Below are positions 1 to 6,313 of a stretch of DNA of 10,405 nt, one piece after another. The translations under genes were made by a program, and so were the position numbers. Origin of the DNA: Treponema sp. (GTDB taxonomy: Bacteria; Spirochaetota; Spirochaetia; Treponematales; Breznakiellaceae). The DNA lies in NCBI GenBank assembly GCA_031255615.1, contig JAIRSD010000051.1, positions 1 to 10,405 of the forward strand, written 5' to 3'. How positions within the stretch are numbered: the first letter of the stretch is position 1; every line of letters starts with the position of its first letter. A model generated the notes under the pieces. It saw only the letters and a list, made by a program, of their open reading frames with translations. It was not told where the DNA came from and made no database searches.

Positions 1-47
1 GAGCAGACCCGGCGCGGAGCGCCGGGGCCGGAGGCGAAGCCGGAGCC
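1..47 (-). repeat. Copy 1 of a GC-rich dispersed repeat, cut by the window edge
   Basis: Read on the minus strand, these 47 bases match 3141-3187 (plus strand) with only 3 differences, and they share the segment around CGCGCCGGGTCTGCTC with 1209-1254. The block contains the perfect hairpin GGCGC-GGA-GCGCC at 11-23. It lies beyond the 3' end of the TatD gene and continues out of the window. No protein is needed to explain it, and its presence at three other intergenic sites marks it as a repeat. Confidence 0.8.
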
Positions 48-49
48 CT

Positions 50-108
50 GGCAACCGGAGGTTGCCTTGATAGCCCGGTCCCCGCCGGACCGGGAGGGCC
101 GGCGGGGA
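50..108. other. Two perfect GC-rich hairpins downstream of the TatD gene
   Basis: GGCAACC-GGA-GGTTGCC at 50-66 has a 7 bp stem and a 3-nt loop. TCCCCGCCGG (79-88) pairs perfectly with CCGGCGGGGA (99-108). Both lie 3' of the minus-strand TatD gene, which stops at 186, so they could end or protect its mRNA. Neither is followed by a T-run on the minus strand, so I do not call an intrinsic terminator. Bases 109-185 hold nothing I recognise. Confidence 0.5.
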
Positions 109-185
109 TGCGCCCGTATATCCACATTTACACGCAATACACGGCGTTTTAGCGGCAAGGTCGTCCGGGGCCGCGGGAGGATCGA

Positions 186-968
186 TCAGTCCAGGGGAAG
201 GCCGAAGAACCGGTTGGCGTTTTCCCAGAGCTGGGCCGCCAGTTCTTCCTCGTCTATCTCCAGCATCTCCGCCATGAACCGGGCCGTCAAGGGCAGATAC
301 TTCGGCATATTCCGCTTCCCCCGGTGTTCTGCCGGCACCATAAAGGGGCTCTCGGACTCAATCAGTATCCGGTCCAGGGGCAGCACCTTCACCGCGGCAT
401 GGAGATTCCGGGCGTTCCGGTAGGTCAAATTTCCCGCGAAGGAAAAGTAAAGGTTCAACCCCATGTCCAGAACCTTTTCGGCGTATTCGGCGCCCTCCGA
501 ATAGCAGTGAAAAACCCCTCCCCGGGGGGGCATGCGGTCCTTCAGAATGTCCAGCACGTCGTGCCCCGCCTCCCGGTTATGGACGATCACCGGCAGCTGC
601 AGCTTGGAGGCCAGATCAAGCTGGGTGATAAACAGTTCGATCTGGGAATTCTTATCCCCGAACTTGCGGTAGTAGTCCAGACCGATTTCCCCAATAGCCA
701 CCACCCGGGGGAACTGGGCACTCTGTTCCACCAGTTGGACCCAGTCTTTACCCGGATTTTGGACCTCCGACGGGCTGACGCCGACAGCGTGGTAGACATT
801 GGACGCGGACTTTAGATTATTGTAGACAGCGGCAAAGTCGTGGAGGCTATTGCAGATGGAGACAATACGGGTAACCTGGACGGCCCGGGCTTCCTGGATT
901 AACATAAGCTGCTCGATAGGGTCATCGACAATAAGGCCCACGTGGGCGTGAGTATCGAAGTATTGCAT
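186..968 (-). CDS. TatD-family metal-dependent hydrolase (260 aa)
   Basis: Cytosolic TIM-barrel hydrolase of the TatD/YcfH family. Characterised members are divalent-metal-dependent DNases or D-aminoacyl-tRNA deacylase-like enzymes, and the true substrate here cannot be told. Visible motifs are FDTHAH near the start (metal ligands His7 and His9), GEIGLDYYR with Glu94, VIVHNREA with His130, FHCYSEGAE with His154, and the family signature IESESP followed by PAEHRGKRN. The residue normally Asp in the E-T-D-[SA]-P motif is Glu206 here, which is unusual. The length of 260 aa is normal for the family. I chose ATG at 968 because the family begins right before FDTHAH. The longer reading frame to 1070 runs through a near-consensus promoter and adds 34 residues unlike the family. 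The Shine-Dalgarno is weak (GCGGA). The gene stands alone, divergent from the sugar isomerase across about 1.1 kb of repeats. Confidence 0.93.
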   Translation of the reverse strand: MQYFDTHAHVGLIVDDPIEQLMLIQEARAVQVTRIVSICNSLHDFAAVYNNLKSASNVYHAVGVSPSEVQNPGKDWVQLVEQSAQFPRVVAIGEIGLDYYRKFGDKNSQIELFITQLDLASKLQLPVIVHNREAGHDVLDILKDRMPPRGGVFHCYSEGAEYAEKVLDMGLNLYFSFAGNLTYRNARNLHAAVKVLPLDRILIESESPFMVPAEHRGKRNMPKYLPLTARFMAEMLEIDEEELAAQLWENANRFFGLPLD

Positions 969-1060
969 GGTTTTTCCGCTAAAAGAGGGGCAGGCCGAGA
1001 CCGGAGATACAGGGGCTGCCTCTATAAGAATTGAACTTTTTCCAAACTGGACTTGACGCA

Positions 1061-1089
1061 AGTATACCATGCGGATCTTGACAAGTCAA
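1061..1089 (-). promoter_or_regulatory. Sigma-70-type promoter for the TatD gene
   Basis: On the minus strand a -35 box TTGACT (1089-1084) is followed by an exact 17-nt spacer and a -10 box TATACT (1066-1061). Both boxes are one base from consensus. The predicted transcript starts near 1054, leaving an untranslated leader of about 85 nt before the ATG at 968. The promoter overlaps the alternative upstream ATG at 1070 and so rules that start out. Confidence 0.75.
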
Positions 1090-1152
1090 ACGAAATGACA
1101 GTAGAAACGGCAATTCTTGCTTTAAAAAGGCTTCGCGCGTCCCATGCCAGCC

Positions 1153-1280
1153 GGGCGCATTTTTACGCCGCCCGCGCCGCGAAAAACCGGGCTGTCAAGG
1201 CTGATGCAGGCTGCCGGGGTTCCGCTTCGCCCCGGACCCGCGCCGGGTCTGCTCCGCCGCCCCTTGCCCCCTGCGCGGCG
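1153..1280 (+). repeat. Copy 2 of the GC-rich dispersed repeat (about 128 bp)
   Basis: The block begins GGGCGCATTTTT, continues through a GC core to AAAAACCGGGCT, and then contains GGCTGC..TTCGCC..CCGG, CGCGCCGGGTCTGCTCCGC and GCGCGGC. The same landmarks in the same order make up 3091-3212, although the two copies have diverged in the core. Stop-free frames across it are an effect of high GC, as no translation resembles a protein family. It sits between the divergently transcribed TatD and isomerase genes. Bases 1281-1373 continue with short repeated words, including GGCCTTCCGCCGG at both 1300-1312 and 1359-1371. Confidence 0.7.
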
Positions 1281-1373
1281 TTGCGGTATACCACGGTTCG
1301 GCCTTCCGCCGGCCCGCGCTGTTCCCCGCCCATTTTGGCGGGTTTGCTGCTGGGGACCGGCCTTCCGCCGGAC

Positions 1374-1406
1374 GCATTTATGCCGCCCGCGCCGCGGCAT
1401 AAATGC
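1374..1406. repeat. 13-bp perfect-stem hairpin
   Basis: GCATTTATGCCGC (1374-1386) pairs perfectly with GCGGCATAAATGC (1394-1406) across a 7-nt loop CCGCGCC. Its core GCCGCCCGCGCCGCG is also found at 1167-1181 inside dispersed-repeat copy 2, but there the outer arms are A/T runs (TTTTT and AAAAA). The outer arms therefore differ between the two copies while remaining able to pair. No T-run follows, so it is not a standard terminator. Confidence 0.7.
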
Positions 1407-1426
1407 TTCGACATAAGTTATGCTGG

Positions 1427-1636
1427 TAGTATCTTGCCTGGTACGCTGCTTAGTCTAAAAAGTCAGATATGCGGACGGAAGAAATTTACCACGAAGGCGA
1501 GGAAGGCGCACGAAGACCGGGGATTGAAGGCTCTTTCTTCATTCCTTCGTGTTCCCGGCGAGCCGCAGCTCGCCTTGGTGCCCCTTCGTGGTTAACATTC
1601 CTATTCCCGGTTCTTTCGCTTATCCGATGGTTTAGT
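1427..1636 (+). repeat. Tandem repeat unit A (about 210 bp)
   Basis: This unit runs from TAGTATCTTGCCT to GGTTTAGT. It is followed after 13 bp by a diverged second unit at 1650-1864. The last 93 bp (1544-1636) match 1772-1864 with only two substitutions, while the first half is much more diverged, sharing TAGTA.CTTGCCT, CTAAAA, a CGGA word and CCGGGGATTG. No real protein is encoded; the plus-strand frame here yields the same Arg/Ala-rich peptide from both units. Confidence 0.85.
1488..1592. repeat. Inverted repeat ACCACGAAGG / CCTTCGTGGT in unit A
   Basis: ACCACGAAGG (1488-1497) is the exact reverse complement of CCTTCGTGGT (1583-1592). GCACGAAG (1508-1515) can pair imperfectly with CTTCGTGT (1546-1553 region). 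The distal part contains its own hairpin, GGCGAGC-CGCA-GCTCGCC (1557-1574). CCACGAAGG...CCTTCGTGG palindromes of this kind are, from general knowledge, common as intergenic repeats in several bacterial phyla. In unit B the left arm has decayed to ACCATAAAGCC, while the right arm is intact. Confidence 0.7.
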
Positions 1637-1649
1637 GTAATCACGGTAA

Positions 1650-1864
1650 TAGTACCTTGCCTAGGCTAAAAGGCATGATATACGGATGTAAAGAATTGAC
1701 CATAAAGCCGCCAAAGACGACAGGCGTTGAAAGCGTAGGAAAGCCGGGGATTGGATGCGCCTTTTCATGCGCCTTCGTGTTCCCGGCGAGCCGCAGCTCG
1801 CCTTGGTGCCCCTTCGTGGTTAACATTCCTGTTCCCGGTTCTTTCGCTTATCCGGTGGTTTAGT
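1650..1864 (+). repeat. Tandem repeat unit B (about 215 bp)
   Basis: This is the second unit of the tandem pair. Its 3' part (1772-1864) is 91/93 identical to 1544-1636, differing at A/G substitutions in CTRTTCCCGG and TCCGRTGG. Its 5' part has lost the ACCACGAAGG arm and cannot form the long outer stem. It ends about 180 bp before the start codon of the isomerase. Confidence 0.85.
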
Positions 1865-2036
1865 CCGGGCAGCCGGCCAGATCCCCGATGCGAGACAGGC
1901 CGGAGCCAGAGAGAAGCGCCGGGAATCGCCGTCCAGGCCTTGCGCCCGTCCTGGTTTTGGGGGACACTATGGATATATGGGATCGCCACCGGGCGGCGGC
2001 CCGGAAATTACACGGACCCGCCCCGCGGCGGGCGGC
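1865..2036. other. Gene-free leader region before the isomerase
   Basis: About 170 bp separate repeat unit B from the isomerase Shine-Dalgarno. The isomerase promoter should lie here or in the repeats. The best I can see is TTGCGC near 1938 with CACTAT near 1963 at a poor 19-nt spacing, which is not convincing. Short open frames across the region show no protein-like sequence. Confidence 0.35.
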
Positions 2037-2042
2037 AGGAGG
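2037..2042 (+). promoter_or_regulatory. Shine-Dalgarno AGGAGG fixing the isomerase start
   Basis: A perfect AGGAGG lies 5 nt before the ATG at 2048. It decides the start against the long in-frame upstream extension to 1751, whose residues are encoded by repeat unit B and are not conserved protein. Confidence 0.85.
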
Positions 2043-2047
2043 AATCT

Positions 2048-3040
2048 ATGGCACGGCCGGTAACTATTTTTTCAGGACAATGGGCGGATCTGCCCTTTGA
2101 AACGCTCTGCGAAAAGATGAAATCCCTTGGCTATGACGGAATCGAAATAGCCTGCTGGGGGGACCACCTGGACCCCCAAAAGGCGGTCGCCGATCCCGCA
2201 TATATCGAAGGCCGCAAGGCCGTCCTGGCCGCCCAGGGCCTCAAATGCTGGGCCCTAAGCGGCCACCTTATCGGCCAGTGCGTGGGGGACCTCTGGGACC
2301 CCCGGCTCGACGGCTTTGCCCCCGGCCCCCTGGCCGGAAAACCCGAAGAAATCCGGGAATGGGCCGTCGCGGAGATGAAACGCATCGCCGCCGCCGCGAA
2401 ACTCATGGGCGTCTCCGTGGTAAACGGCTTTATGGGAAGCCCCGTCTGGAAGTATTGGTACTCCTTCCCCCAGACCAGCGAGGAAATGATCGACCAGGCC
2501 TTCAAAGACATCGTAAGCCTCTGGTCCCCCATCTTCGACGAGTTTGATCGCCAGGGCGTCCGCTTTGCCCTGGAAGTCCACCCCACAGAAATAGCCTTCG
2601 ACTATTACACCTCCCAGCGGCTCCTGAAAGAGTTCGACTACCGGCCCACCCTGGGCTTCAACTTTGACCCCTCCCACCTCCAGTGGCAGGGAGTAAGCCC
2701 GGTCATCTTCATCCGCGACTTCGCCGACCGGATCTACCACGTCCACATGAAGGACGCCGCCGTCACCCTGGACGGCAAAGCCGGCATCCTGGGCTCCCAC
2801 CTCACCTTCGGGGACACCCGCCGGGGCTGGAACTTCCGCTCCCTCGGCCACGGAGACGTGGACTTCGAAAACATCATCCGGGAACTCAACGCCATCGGCT
2901 ACCAGGGCCCCCTCTCGGTCGAGTGGGAAGACTCCGGCATGGACCGGGACCACGGCGCCCGCGAAGCCTGCGACTTCGTCCGCCGCATAGACTTCCCCCC
3001 CTCGCAAGTAGCCTTCGACAGCGCCCTCAAAAAAGACTAG
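2048..3040 (+). CDS. Sugar phosphate isomerase/epimerase, AP endonuclease 2-type TIM barrel (330 aa)
   Basis: Cytosolic metal-dependent TIM-barrel enzyme of the xylose isomerase-like/IolE superfamily, likely isomerising or epimerising a sugar, inosose or keto-sugar. The exact substrate cannot be read from sequence. The N-terminal strand and helix FETLCEKMKSLGYDGIEIACWGD are typical of this family. Probable metal and substrate ligands are Glu176 in ALEVHP, Asp207 and His210 in FNFDPSH, His231/His233 and Asp236 in YHVHMKDA, and Glu292 in SVEWED, all at the expected barrel positions. The C-terminal GHGDVDFENIIRELNAIGYQG is also characteristic. Members of about this size often accompany Gfo/Idh/MocA sugar dehydrogenases, but none is present here. 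The gene stands alone on the plus strand between repeat blocks and converges on the hemerythrin operon. Codon choice is strongly C-ending. The stop is TAG. Confidence 0.92.
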   Translation: MARPVTIFSGQWADLPFETLCEKMKSLGYDGIEIACWGDHLDPQKAVADPAYIEGRKAVLAAQGLKCWALSGHLIGQCVGDLWDPRLDGFAPGPLAGKPEEIREWAVAEMKRIAAAAKLMGVSVVNGFMGSPVWKYWYSFPQTSEEMIDQAFKDIVSLWSPIFDEFDRQGVRFALEVHPTEIAFDYYTSQRLLKEFDYRPTLGFNFDPSHLQWQGVSPVIFIRDFADRIYHVHMKDAAVTLDGKAGILGSHLTFGDTRRGWNFRSLGHGDVDFENIIRELNAIGYQGPLSVEWEDSGMDRDHGAREACDFVRRIDFPPSQVAFDSALKKD

Positions 3041-3090
3041 GAACGCCGCCCCTCGCGCTCCATAAAGCACAGATTACGGAGCGTCATAAA

Positions 3091-3212
3091 GATAGGGGCG
3101 CATTTTTTGCGGCTCCGCCGCAAAAAACCGGGCTATCCGGGGCTGCGGCTTCGCCTCCGGCCCCGGCGCTCCGCGCCGTGGCTGCTCCGCACCCCTCCTA
3201 TCCCTTGCGCGG
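3091..3212 (+). repeat. Copy 3 of the GC-rich dispersed repeat (about 120 bp)
   Basis: This is the cleanest copy. It opens with GATAGGGGCGCA and the perfect hairpin TTTTTTGCGGC-TCC-GCCGCAAAAAA (3103-3127, 11 bp stem). It continues with CCGGGGC (3137-3143) pairing with GCCCCGG (3160-3166), and then CGGCGC-TCC-GCGCCG (3164-3178). Positions 3141-3187 match 1-47 (reverse) with 3 differences. It lies just past the isomerase stop. The A-run follows the stem on both strands, so the first hairpin is not a usual terminator. Confidence 0.8.
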
Positions 3213-3215
3213 CAG

Positions 3216-3375
3216 GGAGTTTCGCTTCGCGAAACTCCATAAAACCAAAAGGCTGCGCCTTTTGGTCCGGCAGGGATGCCGTCGGCATCCCTGCCGCGGA
3301 CGGGCCTGGGGTTTTTGCTTCGCAAAAACCCGGGAATCCTATCCCCCCGGAGTTTCGCGCTCCCCCGCGAAACTC
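3216..3375. repeat. Array of five consecutive perfect hairpins
   Basis: In 160 bp there are five back-to-back palindromes. GGAGTTTCGC-TTC-GCGAAACTCC is at 3216-3238 (10 bp stem). ACCAAAAGGC-TGC-GCCTTTTGGT is at 3244-3266 (10 bp). A 13 bp stem starting CGGCAGGGATGCC with loop GTC is at 3268-3296. GGGTTTTTGC-TTC-GCAAAAACCC is at 3309-3331 (10 bp). GAGTTTCGCG (3350-3359) pairs with CGCGAAACTC (3366-3375). The first and last share their stem sequence, and four have 3-nt loops. Nothing in the array is coding, and it separates two convergent genes. Confidence 0.85.
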
Positions 3376-3420
3376 AAAAGAACCGCAGGGCGCGGCATTT
3401 TGGTTCCGCCGCCTTCATTC

Positions 3421-3460
3421 GCCCCGGACCGGGGCTTTTGGGCGGGGTATGAGACCCCGC
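3421..3460. other. Two GC hairpins past the end of the hemerythrin operon
   Basis: GCCCCG-GAC-CGGGGC (3421-3435) and GCGGGGT (3442-3448) pairing with ACCCCGC (3454-3460). The second lies 15 nt beyond the minus-strand hemerythrin stop and could mark the 3' end of that operon. There is no T-run on the minus strand. On the plus strand the first is followed by only four T, so a terminator call stays weak. Confidence 0.4.
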
Positions 3461-3474
3461 TGCGAATAAAGGAA

Positions 3475-3984
3475 TTACTGTACGACCAGCCGTTTGGCTT
3501 CCTCGCCCGCTCCGGCGGGGCTTTCTTTTTTTACCTTCATCGTGATGTTATGCAGAGTCCCTTCCCGTTTCAGCTTGATAAGGTACATACCCATTTTCTT
3601 GTCGCATACAGCGATATGGGCCAGGACCCATTCTTTCAGGAACAGAACAAAATCGTCGGCGCTAACCTTTCGGCCCGCCTGGAAATCCTGGACCTGGCGG
3701 AGCACCTCTTTAACAAAATCCGCATGTTCCTTCTTGTGGGCCGCATATTCCGGGTAATTTATCCGCTCCATTATCTTTTCTTCCGTGCCGAAGTGGTAGT
3801 CCACATAATCCACGGCGGCGCGGATGGCGCTCATAAAGGCGGCCTGGGATTTCTCCCAACCCATAGCGCTGGCCTCGTGAAGCCGGTTGCAAATATTGAT
3901 TAACTCCTTATGCTGATCGTCAACAAGGCGGATGCCTACCGAGTATGAATCGCGCCACTCCACAATCCGCTTTTTGGAATTCAT
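3475..3984 (-). CDS. Bacteriohemerythrin (169 aa)
   Basis: Small cytosolic four-helix protein with a non-haem di-iron centre that binds O2 reversibly; proposed roles are oxygen sensing, storage or delivery. All seven expected iron ligands are visible: His25 (VDDQHKELI), His64 and Glu68 (YHFGTEEKIM), His83 and His87 (HKKEHADF), and His123 and Asp128 (WVLAHIAVCDKK). The N-terminal EWRDSYSVGI is standard for the family. The protein runs about 30 residues past the usual end of the domain, with a Lys/Glu-rich tail of no known role. It is the last gene of the minus-strand cluster, starting 2 nt after the synthetase stop, with AGGAGG at 3994-3999 inside the end of the synthetase gene. Cotranscription is therefore very likely. 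In a host from a low-oxygen habitat it may buffer O2, but this is inference. Confidence 0.95.
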   Translation of the reverse strand: MNSKKRIVEWRDSYSVGIRLVDDQHKELINICNRLHEASAMGWEKSQAAFMSAIRAAVDYVDYHFGTEEKIMERINYPEYAAHKKEHADFVKEVLRQVQDFQAGRKVSADDFVLFLKEWVLAHIAVCDKKMGMYLIKLKREGTLHNITMKVKKESPAGAGEEAKRLVVQ

Positions 3985-3986
3985 GA

Positions 3987-5702
3987 TTACTTGCCTCCTG
4001 CTTCCGCATCCTTGCCCCTAATCACATTGCGCTGTATCTTGCCGCTTATAGTTTTAGGCAATTCCGCGACAAATTCCACAATCCGCGGATATTTATACGG
4101 AGCGGTCACCCGCTTCACATGGTTTTGCAGCTCCCTGGTAAGCTCCTCCGACGCCTGCCAGCCCCGGGCAAGGACAACGGTAGCCTTGACCACCTGGCCC
4201 CGGATTGGATCCGGCGCCGCCGTTACGGCACATTCCAGCACCGAAGGATGCTCCATTAGGGCGCTTTCCACTTCAAAGGGGCCGATACGGTACCCGGAAC
4301 ATTTAATCACATCGTCATTCCGGCCAACAAACCAGTAGTATCCGTCCCCGTCGTGCCAAGCCATATCCCCGGTGTGATAGATCCCGTCGTACCACGCGGC
4401 GCGGGTAATTTCATCATCCTTCCAGTAGCCGGTAAAAAGCCCCGGAATCCTCTCCCCCGCCGGCTTGTCCGGTTTTCCGGCCAGGCTGCCGGGTTCCCCG
4501 GCAGCAGTGATGCTGATGTTCCCCACGATGCCGTCGTCGCAGACTTTCCCCTCCTCGTCCAGCAGATTCAGGCCGAAAAGGGGGGCCGGTTTCCCCATGG
4601 AACCCGGCTTTACCGGGAGCCACTTAAACACCGCCGCCATCACCGAGGTCTCCGACTGCCCGAATCCCTCCCGAATTTCCAGGCCGGTCATTTCCTTTAT
4701 CTTGTGAAACACCTCCGGACTCAGCGGTTCCCCCGCCACCGAAGCGTGTTCGATAAAGCTGAAATCCCAGCCCGACAGATCCTCCTTGATAAGAAAACGG
4801 AGAATCGTCGCGGGGGCGCAAAAGCTGACCGGCCTCAAACGCTGCAACGCGGAAAGTATCCCCTGGGGGTTGAACTTTTCCGTATCATAGACCCCGACGA
4901 CGGCCCCGCAGATCCATTGGCCGTAGATCTTGCCCCAGGCAAACTTGGCCCACCCCGAATCGCTTTGGGTCAGATGAACCTTGTTGTCCTGGACGCACTG
5001 CCAATACTTGGCGGTAACGATATGGCCCAGGGGGAGGCTGTAATCGTGGAGAACCATCTTGGGCATCCCCGTAGTCCCGGAGGAAAAGTACACCAACATG
5101 GGGTCCCTGATCCGGGTCCCCTCTTTTGGCCGGGTAAAGATCTCCGGGGCCCTCTCAATCTCCGCCGGGAGATCGATAAAGCCGGGAGGAACCTCTTTCC
5201 CCACCAGGGCTGTCTTCTTTACCGTTCCGCAGTCCGGCAGGGCGGCGTGAATACTATCCACCAATTCCTGATCGTCCACGCTGATTAAAAATTTGACCCC
5301 CGCGATATTACAACGGTATACCAGGTCCTTAAGGGTAAGCTGGTAGGATGCGGGAATGCAGATCGCCCCTATCTTCATTAGGGCGATCATCATGATCCAT
5401 GCTTCCGGCCGCTGTTTAAGGATAAGCATGACCACGTCGCCCTTCCCTATACCCTGGGCCAGGAGCATATTCGCCCCCTTGTCGCTCAGCCGTTTCATGT
5501 CCGCAAAACTGTAGGAACGCAGTTCCCCCGAATCGTCGGTCCAGAGCAGGGCCTGTTTTTTCGGATCCAGCCGGGCCCATTCATCGACCACGTCAAAGGC
5601 GAAGTTGAAGTCCTCCGGCATGTTGCAGCGGTAATTGGCGTAAAAATCTTCATAGCTGTCAAATTCTGTCCGGGGACAGTACCGGGAAAGTATTTCATTC
5701 AT
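3987..5702 (-). CDS. AMP-forming acyl-CoA synthetase, acetyl/medium-chain type (571 aa)
   Basis: Adenylate-forming enzyme of the ANL superfamily that would activate a carboxylic acid with ATP to an acyl-AMP and then to acyl-CoA in the cytosol. The core motifs are intact: YFSSGTTGMPK at 205-215 (phosphate-binding loop), GFGQSET at 346-352, TGD at 444-446, GRNDDVIKCSGYRIGP at 460-475 (hinge and CoA-binding region), and PKTISGKIQR with the catalytic Lys555. The sequence style resembles acetyl-CoA and medium-chain acyl-CoA synthetases rather than long-chain FadD, but the chain length is not determined. ATG at 5702 is preferred because it directly precedes the typical start (MNEILSRYCP) and lies 8 nt after the upstream regulator stop. 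A longer frame to 5771 would overlap the regulator and add a basic tail. The Shine-Dalgarno is weak. The XRE-cupin gene upstream probably controls it. Confidence 0.93.
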   Translation of the reverse strand: MNEILSRYCPRTEFDSYEDFYANYRCNMPEDFNFAFDVVDEWARLDPKKQALLWTDDSGELRSYSFADMKRLSDKGANMLLAQGIGKGDVVMLILKQRPEAWIMMIALMKIGAICIPASYQLTLKDLVYRCNIAGVKFLISVDDQELVDSIHAALPDCGTVKKTALVGKEVPPGFIDLPAEIERAPEIFTRPKEGTRIRDPMLVYFSSGTTGMPKMVLHDYSLPLGHIVTAKYWQCVQDNKVHLTQSDSGWAKFAWGKIYGQWICGAVVGVYDTEKFNPQGILSALQRLRPVSFCAPATILRFLIKEDLSGWDFSFIEHASVAGEPLSPEVFHKIKEMTGLEIREGFGQSETSVMAAVFKWLPVKPGSMGKPAPLFGLNLLDEEGKVCDDGIVGNISITAAGEPGSLAGKPDKPAGERIPGLFTGYWKDDEITRAAWYDGIYHTGDMAWHDGDGYYWFVGRNDDVIKCSGYRIGPFEVESALMEHPSVLECAVTAAPDPIRGQVVKATVVLARGWQASEELTRELQNHVKRVTAPYKYPRIVEFVAELPKTISGKIQRNVIRGKDAEAGGK

Positions 5703-5710
5703 GCTGTGTG

Positions 5711-6295
5711 TTATTCCTGGATGATGGTGATAAATTGGGCGGAACTCCCGCCGCCGCTTTCTAAAGCGCATTGGGCATGGGGAAGCCGGGCGTCAAAGTA
5801 GATCGAATCCCCCGCCAAAAGGTCGTAATCCCGGTTCCCCACGGTTATCCGGACCTTCCCCAAGACCACATAGTTGAATTCCTGGCCCGAATGGGAAACC
5901 AGGGGGGCGGGGGGCTTGCTGGTGTCCAGCGTTACCAACAAGGGCTCCATGGTCCGGCCCTTAAAGTTGTAGGCCAGGCTGGAATATTCGTAGCCGGGGT
6001 ATCGTTCCACCTGGATGCCCTTTCCGGCCCGGCAGACGCTGGCCGTTTTCATCCGGGGATCGTCGCCGGTCAAAATTACCGTCGTATCCGTGCCCAGCCG
6101 GTTGGCTATCTTGTAAAGCGCGCTGATAGGAATGTCCAGGGTCCCGGTTTCGTATTTTTCGTAGATTTCAAGGGGAATGCCAATATCCCGGGCCATATCG
6201 ATGGCGCTTATCTCCATGATCTCCCGGAATTCTTTGATTCTGCTGGGAATCTGGTCCAGTTGTCTTGTTTCCGGAGGGGAATCTTTTTTCTCCAT
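5711..6295 (-). CDS. XRE-family transcriptional regulator with C-terminal cupin (194 aa)
   Basis: A DNA-binding regulator with a ligand-sensing beta-barrel. Residues about 18-68 form a helix-turn-helix of the lambda Cro/XRE class (SRIKEFREIMEIS, then MARDIGIPLEIYEKYETG). Residues about 118-190 are a cupin with HSGQEFNYVVLGKV (His135, Glu139), a DLLAGDSIYFDA turn and LPHA (His173), suggesting a metal or small-ligand pocket. In many bacteria such proteins sit directly before AMP-forming synthetases, as here with an 8 nt gap, so it likely senses a substrate or product of that enzyme. There is no clear Shine-Dalgarno. A TATAGT box on the minus strand (6308-6303) would place the transcript start about 1 nt before the ATG, so an internal, nearly leaderless promoter is possible but unproven. 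Cotranscription from the PHP gene 18 nt upstream is equally plausible. Confidence 0.92.
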   Translation of the reverse strand: MEKKDSPPETRQLDQIPSRIKEFREIMEISAIDMARDIGIPLEIYEKYETGTLDIPISALYKIANRLGTDTTVILTGDDPRMKTASVCRAGKGIQVERYPGYEYSSLAYNFKGRTMEPLLVTLDTSKPPAPLVSHSGQEFNYVVLGKVRITVGNRDYDLLAGDSIYFDARLPHAQCALESGGGSSAQFITIIQE

Positions 6296-6313
6296 AAATA
6301 ATACTATAACCTA

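Noticed and set aside
969..1070. Upstream start of the TatD gene at 1070
   Set aside because: It would place the start codon inside the -10 region of a near-consensus promoter and add 34 residues unlike the family.
1053..1595. 180-residue plus-strand frame in the repeat region
   Set aside because: It runs across the dispersed repeat and unit A, is Pro/Ala/Arg-rich, has no ribosome binding site and no family resemblance.
1751..2047. N-terminal extension of the isomerase by 99 residues
   Set aside because: The extension is encoded by tandem repeat unit B and spacer. AGGAGG before ATG 2048 and the family start at MARPVTIF support the shorter protein.
2255..3070. 271-residue minus-strand open frame opposite the isomerase
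   Set aside because: Antisense shadow with biased Gly/Val/Glu composition caused by C-ending codons of the real gene on the plus strand.
3103..3127. Intrinsic terminator for the isomerase
   Set aside because: The stem is followed by A, not T, on both strands, because the T-run forms the 5' arm of the hairpin.
3095..3375. CRISPR array
   Set aside because: The repeated elements are palindromes of differing sequence without constant repeats or equal spacers, and no cas gene is present.
2683..3903. 406-residue plus-strand frame running from the isomerase through the hairpin array into the hemerythrin gene
   Set aside because: It overlaps two well-supported genes and consists of Arg/Pro-rich shadow sequence plus translated repeats. 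No domain is visible.
4353..5288. 311-residue plus-strand open frame opposite the acyl-CoA synthetase
   Set aside because: It lies wholly antisense to a gene with all its motifs intact. The translation has no recognisable family sequence, and long antisense frames are expected at this GC content.
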